Assembly (NCBI GenBank): GCA_947493035.1
Contig: CANLOW010000003.1
Span: forward strand, 124,001 to 188,000
DNA: 64,000 nucleotides
Direction of reading: 5' to 3'
Source of the DNA: an uncultured Aquimarina sp.
GTDB lineage: Bacteria > Bacteroidota > Bacteroidia > Flavobacteriales > Flavobacteriaceae
Notes under the pieces: generated by a model
Told to the model about the DNA's origin: nothing
Database searches by the model: none
What the model saw: only the letters and a program-made list of their open reading frames with translations
Shown: positions 47,461 to 55,765 of the stretch, piece by piece
Layout: each line of letters starts with the position of its first letter
Position numbering within the stretch: the stretch's first letter is position 1
Made by a program: the position numbers and the translations under genes

Positions 47461-49383
47461 ATGAATCCCAATATAGAAATAGCGAAGAAAGTCTTAAAAA
47501 AATATTGGGGATACGACACTTTTCGTTCACAACAAGAGCAAATTATTAATTCCTTAATAACACATAAAAAAGATACTCTTGTTTTAATGCCTACAGGTGG
47601 AGGAAAATCTTTGTGCTATCAAATACCTGGAATTATTAACGAAGGCTTGTGTATCGTAGTTTCACCTTTAGTCGCACTCATCGAAGATCAAGTAGAACAC
47701 CTAAAGGAAAAAGGAATAAAAGCTAAAGGATTAACCGGTCATATTCCTTTTAGTGAATTAATTGATATACTAGATGCCTGTGAATACGGAAAATATACAT
47801 TTCTATATTTGTCTCCCGAGCGCTTATTGCAAGATGTTGTCTTGGATCGCCTTCAAAAAATGAAAATTGGTTTAATTGCAATCGATGAAGCACATTGTAT
47901 TTCTGAATGGGGGAATGATTTTCGCCCAAAATACCTAGAACTACAATGTTTAAAAGAACATTTCCCTAACACTCCATTTGTAGCACTAACTGCTACCGCT
48001 CCTTCTAAGGTTAAAAATGATATTATTTCAATTTTAAAGTTGAAAGAATTTAATTCTTATCAATCTTCATATTTAAGAAAAAATCTTAGTTACGGAATTT
48101 ATACTACAGAGGACATCCATTACTTATTAAAAAAAATATTAACCAAGCAACAAGGCTGCTCTATCATCTACGTCCCAACTAGAGCACAAACACTAGCTTG
48201 GACCACATACCTAAACGAAGAAGGTTTTTCCGCACTACCCTATCATGGCGGTATGGATGGGACTACAAAGAAAAAAAACTTTGACGCTTGGAAAGACAAC
48301 AAGGTTAGAATTATAATTGCCACTAATGCTTTTGGTATGGGTATTGACAAAGCTGATGTTCGCACTGTAATACATACATATATTCCACTTAGTATTGAAA
48401 GTTATTTTCAAGAAGCTGGTCGAGCAGGAAGAGATGGAAAACAGGCTTATGCCCTACTCTTACAAACACCTAACGCCATACACAACTTAAAGGACAAAAA
48501 AAATAATACAACTCCTGATATAGATTATATTAAAAAAGTCTATCGCAAGTTATCTACATATTTGCAAATTGCTTATGGCGAGGGACAAGAACAATATTTC
48601 CCTATTGATTTTGTTGTTTTTTGTGAACGTTATCAGCTTTCTAAAGCTAAAACATATAAGACTTTAAAAATGTTGAATAATCATGGCATTCTTTCTTTAA
48701 TTGAAAAACACAACATTCAATGGTCCATAACAATGGAAGTAGGATCAAATCATTTTTCACATCAAATAAGTTCTAATAGTACATCACAAAAGATTGGGCA
48801 ACAATTATTAAGAGACTATACAGGTATTTTTTCTTCTAAAACAAAAATTGACCTTAGTAAAATTGCTTCTAAAACAGCAGTATCACAAAATATTGTAAAA
48901 AATCAATTTGATCAATGGGCCCATAAAGGGCTTATAATTTTTGAAGAACAAAATTGTGACCTCGAAATTGAATTTTTAGTACCTCGTGAAGATGATATTA
49001 CAATTAACAGTGTCAGCAAACACATTAAATCTTCTATACAACACCAAAAAAGACGTATTGAAGCTACAATACAATATATTACAAACACCATTGATTGCAG
49101 GCAACAACAACTTCTAAAATATTTTGGAGAAACGTTAGAGAAACCTTGTAATAACTGCTCTAACTGTATCAAGCAACAAAAAAAGAGAACTTCTAAAAAC
49201 CAAGAAATTACTGTAAAAATGATCTCAATACTTGAGAAAACGTCATTAACTTCTAGAGTACTATTTGAACATTTTACAGAATCTGAAGAGCAGTTAATTG
49301 CTATCTTGCAACAATTATTGGCACAAAAGAAAATCGCCATTCAACCAGACAATACATATCAGCTGGTTTTTCAAAACGATTAA
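47461..49383 (+). CDS. recQ: ATP-dependent DNA helicase RecQ
   Basis: Superfamily 2 3'-5' helicase for recombination and repair, 640 residues. Motif I is VLMPTGGGKSLCYQIPG (GGGKS 46-50), motif II LIAIDEAHCISEWGNDFRP and motif VI EAGRAGRDGK. The RQC zinc site includes KPCNNCSNCI near residue 565. The C-terminal segment after about 580 is short and I do not see a clear HRDC domain, so this is one of the shorter RecQ forms. fmt follows 10 bp downstream. Confidence 0.93.
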   Translation: MNPNIEIAKKVLKKYWGYDTFRSQQEQIINSLITHKKDTLVLMPTGGGKSLCYQIPGIINEGLCIVVSPLVALIEDQVEHLKEKGIKAKGLTGHIPFSELIDILDACEYGKYTFLYLSPERLLQDVVLDRLQKMKIGLIAIDEAHCISEWGNDFRPKYLELQCLKEHFPNTPFVALTATAPSKVKNDIISILKLKEFNSYQSSYLRKNLSYGIYTTEDIHYLLKKILTKQQGCSIIYVPTRAQTLAWTTYLNEEGFSALPYHGGMDGTTKKKNFDAWKDNKVRIIIATNAFGMGIDKADVRTVIHTYIPLSIESYFQEAGRAGRDGKQAYALLLQTPNAIHNLKDKKNNTTPDIDYIKKVYRKLSTYLQIAYGEGQEQYFPIDFVVFCERYQLSKAKTYKTLKMLNNHGILSLIEKHNIQWSITMEVGSNHFSHQISSNSTSQKIGQQLLRDYTGIFSSKTKIDLSKIASKTAVSQNIVKNQFDQWAHKGLIIFEEQNCDLEIEFLVPREDDITINSVSKHIKSSIQHQKRRIEATIQYITNTIDCRQQQLLKYFGETLEKPCNNCSNCIKQQKKRTSKNQEITVKMISILEKTSLTSRVLFEHFTESEEQLIAILQQLLAQKKIAIQPDNTYQLVFQND

Positions 49384-49393
49384 AACAAAACAT

Positions 49394-50329
49394 ATGCGCA
49401 TTGTTTTTATGGGAACCCCTGAGTTCGCCGTAACCACGTTAAAATATTTAGTAGAAAACAACTATAATGTTGTTGGAGTAATCACTGCACCTGATCGACC
49501 TGCAGGTAGAGGCCAACAGTTACGACAATCTGCCGTAAAGCAGTATGCAATAGCAAATCAATTAGAGGTATTACAACCAACTAATTTAAAAAATGAAGAT
49601 TTTATTATTGGTTTACAAAAATGGCAAGCTGATGTACAAATTGTAGTTGCCTTTCGTATGTTACCTAAAATAGTATGGAATATGCCTAAGCATGGCACTT
49701 TTAATCTTCATGCCTCTCTTCTACCACAATATAGAGGTGCTGCCCCTATAAATTGGGCAATCATTAATGGTGAAAAAACTACTGGAAATACAACCTTCTT
49801 TATTGATGATAAAATTGATACAGGAAACATTATACTTCAAGAAACTTTAGAAATTGGTAATGATGAAATTGCTGGCTCTTTACATGATCGACTAATGTTT
49901 TCTGGTGCAGAACTAGTAGCAAAAACTATCGATCTTATAAATGAGGGAAATATCTCAACTATAGAGCAGCCCGATTTTGAACCTAAGACAGCCTATAAGT
50001 TAAATAAAAATAACACAAAGATTGATTGGCAATCAGCCCCTCAAGAAATTCATAATTTAATAAGAGGTTTAAGCCCATATCCTTCTTCTTGGTGCTACTT
50101 AACCAATAACGGGAAACGGGTAAATGTAAAGATCCTTGAAGCCGAATTGATTAACGAGGACCTAAAAAAAGACTCAGGTATTGCTATAATCATTGATAAA
50201 AAATTAAAAGTTAGTGCTTCTAAGCAGACTATTTTGATTAAAAAAATGCAATTACCCAACAAAAAAGCCATGCTTGTTAAAGATTTATTAAACGGTTATA
50301 CCTTTGAAGAAGGTGCTTTTTTCGATTAA
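49394..50329 (+). CDS. fmt: Methionyl-tRNA formyltransferase
   Basis: Formylates initiator Met-tRNA using 10-formyl-THF. ATG 49394 gives MRIVFMGTPEFAVTTLKYL; the open frame upstream overlaps recQ and is rejected. Length is 311 residues. The formyltransferase core FNLHASLLPQYRGAAPINWAI and the Asp-containing IDDKIDTGNII are intact, and a C-terminal tRNA-binding domain follows (KILEAELIN). Uses the folate pool fed by glyA. A weak hairpin without T-tract (50340-50364) follows. Confidence 0.96.
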   Translation: MRIVFMGTPEFAVTTLKYLVENNYNVVGVITAPDRPAGRGQQLRQSAVKQYAIANQLEVLQPTNLKNEDFIIGLQKWQADVQIVVAFRMLPKIVWNMPKHGTFNLHASLLPQYRGAAPINWAIINGEKTTGNTTFFIDDKIDTGNIILQETLEIGNDEIAGSLHDRLMFSGAELVAKTIDLINEGNISTIEQPDFEPKTAYKLNKNNTKIDWQSAPQEIHNLIRGLSPYPSSWCYLTNNGKRVNVKILEAELINEDLKKDSGIAIIIDKKLKVSASKQTILIKKMQLPNKKAMLVKDLLNGYTFEEGAFFD

Positions 50330-50370
50330 AGTTAAATTATTAAGGCTTAAATGTTAAGCCTTAAGCTCAC

Positions 50371-50400
50371 TTATCAACAAATTCATTAAATTATCAACAA
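50371..50400 (+). repeat. Two direct TTATCAACAA repeats upstream of HU gene
   Basis: TTATCAACAA occurs at 50371-50380 and again at 50391-50400, exactly 20 bp apart (two helical turns). Each differs from the DnaA box consensus TTATCCACA at one position. They lie just upstream of the HU promoter. Confidence 0.6.
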
Positions 50401-50425
50401 AACCGCCCGAATGCATTGATTTTAC

Positions 50426-50455
50426 TTGCACGGGTGAGAAAAGGGTCTAAATTTG
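50426..50455 (+). promoter_or_regulatory. HU promoter, TTG-N19-TAAATTTG
   Basis: TTG (50426-50428), a 19-bp spacer and TAAATTTG (50448-50455) match the flavobacterial sigma consensus exactly. The ATG of the HU gene is 52 bp downstream, leaving a leader of about 45 nt. Best promoter in the window. Confidence 0.75.
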
Positions 50456-50507
50456 TTAATGTAATCAACACCGATTATTTGGATTAAACTAATTAAAAAA
50501 AAACATT

Positions 50508-50780
50508 ATGAACAAAACAGAATTAATCGAGAGCATCGCAGAAAAAGCAGGAATTACTAAAGCTGCAGCTAAAGTTGCATTAGAAACTTTTTTAGGTGAT
50601 ATCGAAGGAACTTTAAAAGACGGAGGACGTGTATCTTTAGTTGGATTTGGTTCTTGGTCTGTATCTGAAAGAGCTGCTCGTGAAGGTCGTAACCCACAAA
50701 CTGGGCAAACAATCCAAATTGCTGCTAAGAAAGTTGTAAAGTTTAAAGCTGGTTCAGAATTAACATCTGCTATCAACTAA
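50508..50780 (+). CDS. hupB: HU-family DNA-binding protein
   Basis: Histone-like nucleoid protein, 90 residues. MNKTELIESIAEKAGITK is the standard N-terminal helix. The DNA-binding beta-arm region is GFGSWSVSERAAREGRNPQTG, with the expected NPQTG tip, and the saddle ends VKFKAGSEL. Monocistronic with a strong promoter and terminator; codon use looks highly biased, consistent with high expression. hupB versus hupA cannot be told, so the symbol is by convention. Confidence 0.95.
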   Translation: MNKTELIESIAEKAGITKAAAKVALETFLGDIEGTLKDGGRVSLVGFGSWSVSERAAREGRNPQTGQTIQIAAKKVVKFKAGSELTSAIN

Positions 50781-50914
50781 TACTTATTTCTCTTTGTAAA
50801 TTACCTTATGAAAAATTCAATAGGTATTATTTACAAAAAAATCAAAATTTCAATTTTGAAGCTGAACCTTATGGACTATAGCCCATTATAGGAATGCTAA
50901 TAAAGTTTTATATT

Positions 50915-50952
50915 AATCCTTGATTCTACGTATTGAATCAAGGATTTTTTTT
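50915..50952 (+). terminator. Intrinsic terminator downstream of HU gene
   Basis: AATCCTTGATTC (50915-50926) pairs with GAATCAAGGATT (50935-50946), with an eight-base loop and a long T-run. It sits 134 bp after the stop, so the mRNA may carry a long 3' tail. The rest of the 312-bp gap is AT-rich with no gene seen. Confidence 0.88.
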
Positions 50953-51055
50953 ATTACGATTTTAATATAGGTATTTATACTTAAGTATATTTTAAGGAAT
51001 TAGTTATTTTAACTAACTTTTGTTATTAATTTAACAAAATATTCAATTATTTTTT

Positions 51056-51063
51056 TATATTTG
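51056..51063 (+). promoter_or_regulatory. Flavobacterial -7 element TATATTTG before yqgE
   Basis: TATATTTG matches TAnnTTTG, 29 bp before the ATG at 51093. No TTG at ideal spacing. Confidence 0.45.
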
Positions 51064-51092
51064 ATTAGGGTAATTAGATAAAAATTCACAAA

Positions 51093-51653
51093 ATGATACT
51101 TGCTAATCTAAAAAATGGTGTTGTTTTGGTAGCGGAGCCATCTTTGATAGGAGACATGTCTTTTCAAAAATCGGTTATTTTAGTAGCTAACCATTGCAAT
51201 ACAGGAACTATTGGATTCATAATGAACAAACCAACAGCATCGACAATATCAGATTTCATTCCTGATGTCACTGAAGAATACCGAATATATAATGGAGGAC
51301 CTGTCGAACAAGATAATTTATATTTCGTTCATAGTATTCCTGAACTCATTCCTAATAGCGTGAAAATAGCTGAAAACTTATACTGGGGAGGATCTTTCGA
51401 AGTTGTTAGTGAGTTAATGATAGATCGGATTATAGAACCTGATGATATCAAATTCTTTTTAGGATATTCAGGTTGGTCATTCAACCAATTAGAAACAGAG
51501 ATTAGCGGAAATTCATGGATTGTATCTGCTGAAGAGAACCTTAGAACATTGATCAATGATCGTATTGATTGCTATTGGAAAGACCAAATGTTAACTCTTG
51601 GTGATCGCTATTCTATCTGGGCAAACGCACCTGAAAATCCTGAATACAATTAA
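51093..51653 (+). CDS. YqgE/AlgH family protein
   Basis: A 186-residue member of the YqgE/AlgH (DUF179) family. MSFQKSVILVANHCNTGTIGFIMNKPT and YNGGPVEQDNLYFVHSI are the characteristic blocks, with YSGWSFNQLETEI and WANAPENPEYN near the end. The biochemical function is unknown; in other bacteria it has been linked to regulation and Holliday-junction resolvase neighbourhoods. Monocistronic and convergent with the aminotransferase gene across a perfect palindrome. Confidence 0.92.
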   Translation: MILANLKNGVVLVAEPSLIGDMSFQKSVILVANHCNTGTIGFIMNKPTASTISDFIPDVTEEYRIYNGGPVEQDNLYFVHSIPELIPNSVKIAENLYWGGSFEVVSELMIDRIIEPDDIKFFLGYSGWSFNQLETEISGNSWIVSAEENLRTLINDRIDCYWKDQMLTLGDRYSIWANAPENPEYN

Positions 51654-51675
51654 TTTATGACAATATTTTTACTTT

Positions 51676-51723
51676 ATAAAAAACACTCTAATAATATTTA
51701 AATATTATTAGAGTGTTTTTTAT
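51676..51723. terminator. 24-bp perfect palindromic bidirectional terminator
   Basis: Positions 51676-51699 and 51700-51723 are exact reverse complements with no spacer; the core is ACACTCTAATAATATTT. Poly-A on the left and poly-T on the right give a U-tail in either direction. It separates the convergent yqgE and aminotransferase genes. Confidence 0.9.
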
Positions 51724-51731
51724 TTAACTCT

Positions 51732-52571
51732 CTACTCAAAATAAGCAACCAATTGCCTGGCTACTGATTGAGAAAAGCTCTTTTTTCTATATTTTGAAAC
51801 TGATTGAATACCGCTAATAGCATTTGTAATAAAGATTTCATCTGATTTTTGTAATTCAAACGGAGAAATTGATTTCTCTTCTAAAGTAAAATCTGTTTGT
51901 TTCTCTATAATTCTCATTAACTGTTTTCTGAATACACCATTAATACAGCCATCCGTAAGAGGTGGTGTGATAATACTACTTCCTTTCACTAAAAATATAT
52001 TACCATTGATAGCCTCAATAACTTTTTTGTCTTGATTCAATAATAATAAATTTTGAAAATCATTTTCTTTTGCAAAGATTCCTGCTAAAGTATTAACAAT
52101 TCTATTAGTAGATTTTAGATTAGAAAGTAATCCTGAGTTCACGTAGTGATCTTTAAATAAATCTACTATTAATGGGAATTCTTTAATGTCATTCAATATA
52201 AAATTAGGACTATCCAATCTTTTCACTTGAATAAAATAACCAATGTCGTTGGTTTTAGGAGTATATAGTCCTTCACTGTCTCTATAAACGGTCAGCTTTA
52301 CTCGAACAGAAACATTTTCTTTAAGCCCGTTACTTTTTATTGTTGTTAGAATCTCATTTTCTAAAAATTCTAAGGTGAAATTCATAGGGATCTCCATACG
52401 AAGTATTCTCATCGAAGACATTAATCTAAAATAATGATCTTCCCAAAAAAGTAATTCTCCTTTTACAACACGTATAGTTTCAAATAGGGCATCACCATAA
52501 GCTACTGCCCTATTTGTAATATTAAGATTTGCTTGCTTGTTACTTACAAACTCACTATTAAAATTTATCAT
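51732..52571 (-). CDS. Class IV aminotransferase (PabC/DAAT/IlvE-like)
   Basis: A 279-residue PLP enzyme. RAVAYGDALFETIRV, the NLKSTNRIVNTLAG Lys-containing block and the C-terminal FITNAISGIQSV are fold-type IV signatures. It could be aminodeoxychorismate lyase (folate) or a D-amino-acid or branched-chain aminotransferase. The 279-residue length and FETIR pattern favour PabC-like, but substrate residues cannot settle it. A START-like gene lies 71 bp upstream on the same strand. Confidence 0.85.
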   Translation of the reverse strand: MINFNSEFVSNKQANLNITNRAVAYGDALFETIRVVKGELLFWEDHYFRLMSSMRILRMEIPMNFTLEFLENEILTTIKSNGLKENVSVRVKLTVYRDSEGLYTPKTNDIGYFIQVKRLDSPNFILNDIKEFPLIVDLFKDHYVNSGLLSNLKSTNRIVNTLAGIFAKENDFQNLLLLNQDKKVIEAINGNIFLVKGSSIITPPLTDGCINGVFRKQLMRIIEKQTDFTLEEKSISPFELQKSDEIFITNAISGIQSVSKYRKKSFSQSVARQLVAYFE

Positions 52572-52642
52572 ATAATTACACTAATCGCATACAAATATAC
52601 TACAACAGTGTAACATTTATGAATAACTTCTAGCCAATTGAT

Positions 52643-53029
52643 TTATACAGAACCTAAAATATGTTTAAGGTTAGATATCGTATTTTCCCAAAGCATTTTA
52701 TTTTCTTCTAATTCATCCTCTTCAGAATGATCAGTGATAATTAAAGACACATCTTTAGTAATTTCATCCACTTGAATACGAATTTCAAAATAATAATCTT
52801 CGTCTTCATCCTCTACCCATTGAAATCTTACTTTTTCATTGGTTTTCTTACTTAAAAGTAAAGCCTCCTCTTCGCTATCGTCCCAGATAAATGTAAATTT
52901 TTCTCCTCTAGAGTTTACATTATCTGCAAACCATTCAGATAATCCAGATGGTGTAGAGATATAATTATAAAGCATTTGCTGTGAAGCATGTATTACAAAT
53001 TCTATTTCGAATTTTATTTTTTCTGACAT
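52643..53029 (-). CDS. START-like (SRPBCC) domain protein
   Basis: A 128-residue acidic protein with a helix-grip START-like fold. KIKFEIEFVIHASQQMLYNYI, PSGLSEWFADNV and the W-containing RFQWVEDEDEDYYFEI are typical of the small Bacteroidota START-like family related to AHSA1/polyketide-cyclase folds. The ligand is unknown. Usual length. A TTTTG-N20-TATATTG stretch on the minus strand upstream is a possible promoter. Confidence 0.82.
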   Translation of the reverse strand: MSEKIKFEIEFVIHASQQMLYNYISTPSGLSEWFADNVNSRGEKFTFIWDDSEEEALLLSKKTNEKVRFQWVEDEDEDYYFEIRIQVDEITKDVSLIITDHSEEDELEENKMLWENTISNLKHILGSV

Positions 53030-53135
53030 AATCTACAAGTTCTTCGGACAATATATCATTTTATTATAGATAAAACAAAATCGTATTTCCTATTTGTTAA
53101 CCGAGGTATTAACAAATACTAGAAAGGAAAACTAT

Positions 53136-53143
53136 TAAATTTG
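53136..53143 (+). promoter_or_regulatory. Flavobacterial -7 element TAAATTTG before the methyltransferase
   Basis: TAAATTTG matches TAnnTTTG, 40 bp before ATG 53184; no matched -33 element. Confidence 0.4.
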
Positions 53144-53183
53144 AAGTGCTAATAGATTCCGGTAATCTAAATTCATCCATTTA

Positions 53184-53858
53184 ATGACGCGTCACTTTCC
53201 TACAAAAAAGAAAAAAAAACCTTGGCCTACTAAAGATGCTATGACACAAGTATATAATATGAAATTATGGGGAGGTAATGATTTCGACTTTTACTCTGGA
53301 GAAGGTTCACATGACAAGAAGATTATTACACCATATTTAAAGGCTGTTATAACTTTTCTTAATTCTTTTACTTCTAAACTTATTGTTTGTGATATAGGAT
53401 GTGGTGATTTCAATATCGGAAAAGAATTATTCATTCACACAGAAAAATATATTGCTATTGACATTGTAGAAGATTTAATTATTCGAAATAAAAAACAATT
53501 TAAAGCTAATAACCTAGAGTTTGAATGCTTGAATATCGTTGCAGATACACTACCAAAAGGAGATTGCGTTATACTTCGACAAGTATTACAACACTTATCA
53601 AATAAAGAGGTGAAACAAATCGTTGATAAATTAGACCATTTCAAATATCTTATTCTCACGGAACATATTCCTTCTACTGAATTTGAAGCCAATAAGGATA
53701 TCATCTCTGGACAAGGAATCCGCTTAAAAAAGCATAGTGGGATAGATCTCTTAAAAGATCCGTTTAATTTAAACATAAAAGAGAAAAAGAAACTGTGCGA
53801 ACATACACTTGATAACAATAAAGGAATTATTGTTACCCACTTGTTCCATTTACGATAA
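53184..53858 (+). CDS. SAM-dependent class I methyltransferase
   Basis: A 224-residue protein with a Rossmann methyltransferase core. LIVCDIGCGDFNIGKEL is motif I (GxGxG variant), YIAIDIVEDLIIRN motif II and LPKGDCVILRQVLQHLSNKEV the post-motif. Its basic N-terminus (TKKKKKPWPTKDAMTQVY) is unusual. The substrate is unknown. A terminator follows at 53935. Confidence 0.82.
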   Translation: MTRHFPTKKKKKPWPTKDAMTQVYNMKLWGGNDFDFYSGEGSHDKKIITPYLKAVITFLNSFTSKLIVCDIGCGDFNIGKELFIHTEKYIAIDIVEDLIIRNKKQFKANNLEFECLNIVADTLPKGDCVILRQVLQHLSNKEVKQIVDKLDHFKYLILTEHIPSTEFEANKDIISGQGIRLKKHSGIDLLKDPFNLNIKEKKKLCEHTLDNNKGIIVTHLFHLR

Positions 53859-53934
53859 ATGTACTTTATTCAATTTCAGAACTAGATAAATGTTGTGACG
53901 CCATGAATAACCATTACAAAAATTAATATACCGT

Positions 53935-53971
53935 TAAGGTAGTAATTTTAAGTTGCTACCTTACTTTTTTT
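53935..53971 (+). terminator. Intrinsic terminator after the methyltransferase
   Basis: TAAGGTAG (53935-53942) pairs with CTACCTTA (53956-53963), followed by C and seven T. The rest of the 444-bp gap (53859-54302) is AT-rich. Only a startless protein-like frame at about 54190-54300 is noticeable. Confidence 0.85.
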
Positions 53972-54302
53972 ATAGCTTTTCCTAATATACAAAATATCAT
54001 TACCAAGATTCATTTACTTAAAAATACATGACACACGACAACAACACCTAGACACGTAATCAATTTGCTTTTTTATTCAGCATAAAATGAACAATAAAAC
54101 TTAAAAAATTATAGGGTTTAAAACGGGTAAAGAAAATAGATGCTAAACTAAAACTAGTAGCTTAGAATAAACTTAAAAAAACGTAACGCTTTTTTGTGTT
54201 AGAATTTTAAATGCAGCATTTATCACTAAAAATAGAGTAAATGAACCACTATGGACTGGAAATGCTATAGTTTCAACTATTCCCGAGACCTATAAAACAA
54301 CC

Positions 54303-55055
54303 TTATTTCTTCCATATCTTAACATTATCAACTGTAGCTGTTTTAGGAACCAAAATTCTTAATAAATCTTTAGAATCGTGAGCAAATCCCTCTGATACAA
54401 AAGTACCAATCTCAATGTCGTCAATATTTAACCATATAGTATCTATATTTATTTTAACTGTTACTTTATGCCATCTGTTTATTTTAAGATCGTTTTTAAA
54501 CTTCTTCTTCTTTCTTTTCAGAAGTTCTTTTTGTTCTACAGTTAATAGTTCTCCCTCTCTAGCTTTCTTAATTTTCAAATCAAATACTCCTGTTTTTAAA
54601 TCTATTAACTCAACCTCATTAGATTTAATAACTACACTAATAAGATGTCCTGCATGAACAGATTTACAAGCAGGATCAGCTATGTTCAAATTCAAAACAT
54701 CATCATCTGTATCTAATTTAAAATCTAAAGTAATTACACCGTTTTTAAACCCCATTTTATGTCTTACAGAGGTTGCATGATTTGCTTCTTTATGAGTGTA
54801 AATGTATAAGGTGCCATTTCTTAAATCAACTTGTTTGTTTCCTTTTGCAGTTTTATTACTACTCGTAGTCCACCTATTACCTACTTCATCTTTCAGTTCT
54901 TGTGATTCGTTTCTTTCAAAATTGTCATAAAAAATAAGTTCTCCTTCAGGTATTTCACTCCTATCTTGAGAGAAAGATAAAACACATCTTAGTAGAAATA
55001 TTAATCTTATAATTCTTCTTAAATGGATATTAAATCCAAAACAATTTAACTCCAT
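54303..55055 (-). CDS. Secreted concanavalin-like (DUF1080-type) protein of unknown function
   Basis: A 250-residue protein with an N-terminal hydrophobic signal (about residues 15-30, ending LSFSQ). The first recognisable block is FYDNFERNESQ, then KQVDLRNGTLYIYTHKEANH, KNGVITLDFKLDTDDDVLNL and KSVHAGHLISVVIK, and a C-terminal FAHDSKDLLRILVP. The layout suggests a laminarin/concanavalin-like sandwich such as sugar-binding or DUF1080 domains. I recall very similar proteins in marine Planctomycetes, which would imply transfer, but this cannot be checked here. Long spacers on both sides isolate it from neighbours. Confidence 0.65.
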   Translation of the reverse strand: MELNCFGFNIHLRRIIRLIFLLRCVLSFSQDRSEIPEGELIFYDNFERNESQELKDEVGNRWTTSSNKTAKGNKQVDLRNGTLYIYTHKEANHATSVRHKMGFKNGVITLDFKLDTDDDVLNLNIADPACKSVHAGHLISVVIKSNEVELIDLKTGVFDLKIKKAREGELLTVEQKELLKRKKKKFKNDLKINRWHKVTVKINIDTIWLNIDDIEIGTFVSEGFAHDSKDLLRILVPKTATVDNVKIWKK

Positions 55056-55236
55056 ACAAAAGTTGTTTTTATCTCCTAAATTACGGAATTTAAATCATTT
55101 ACTTTTTTAAAACAAAATACTGTGATCACACCTACATCGAGATACTTTAAATTTATATGATTAAATGGAATAGGTCGTAAAACCTCATGTACCTCCAGAG
55201 TAACACATTAAACTTTAAGTCTTGAAAACTTATTAA

Positions 55237-55699
55237 TCATATTTTACCAAAGTCCATTATTCTATCTGGACTTACATTGTTCTCATTTATAAAATTAGCA
55301 GTTTTATGGTATTCATTTTTCAAAATCAATTATTGAGATAATGAAGAATTGAAAAAAACCATAAGTAGATTAATAAAGTATATATTATTGGATTGAAAAT
55401 TTTTGCAAGGATTATTGCTAAATATTTCCTGTTTTCATTATTTCTTAAATTCCACTCTTTTAAAATCCATTTAGATAAAAAGTAGACAGGAATCATAAGA
55501 ATCAGAATTATTAATAGAACTCATTTATCATTAAGTTTTTCTATTGACTTAAAATGACTAACAAGGGTTATGGGTTTATAAATTTGAGCAGCAAATTTTA
55601 TTGTTTTAACACTATGTACTATTTTACAAAACTCAATTAAATAAAGGTTCTGATAGGAATTACTGATTAAAAAAACAACTCTTTAGACCCCAAAAGCAT
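55237..55699 (-). pseudogene. Decayed membrane-protein gene
   Basis: From ATG 55699 the frame reads MLLGSKELFF, then stops in a T7 run. One added T restores a frame LISNSYQNLYLIEFCKIV that continues for over 110 codons with a single TGA (55521-55523) where TGG would fit. It then reads VLLIILILMIPVYFLSKWIL and a second hydrophobic segment and stops at 55326. A further shift leads to NEYHKTANFINENN and DRIMDFGKI, ending at 55237. The run of coherent sequence with two membrane segments and three lesions marks a recently broken gene. The family is not recognised. It fills most of the 710-bp gap. Confidence 0.55.
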
Positions 55700-55765
55700 T
55701 AAATTTAATTGGTACTTATACCATTTTGATCATAATCCAAATAAGAAAAAGTCTTCTCTTATAAA

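Noticed and set aside
49298..49393. Upstream extension of fmt
   Set aside because: Overlaps the recQ end; the canonical MRIVFMGTPEFA start is at 49394.
54190..54300. Startless frame with a VNEPLWTGNAIVSTIPETYK pattern
   Set aside because: Protein-like and might be a gene fragment, but too short, with no start and no family I can name.
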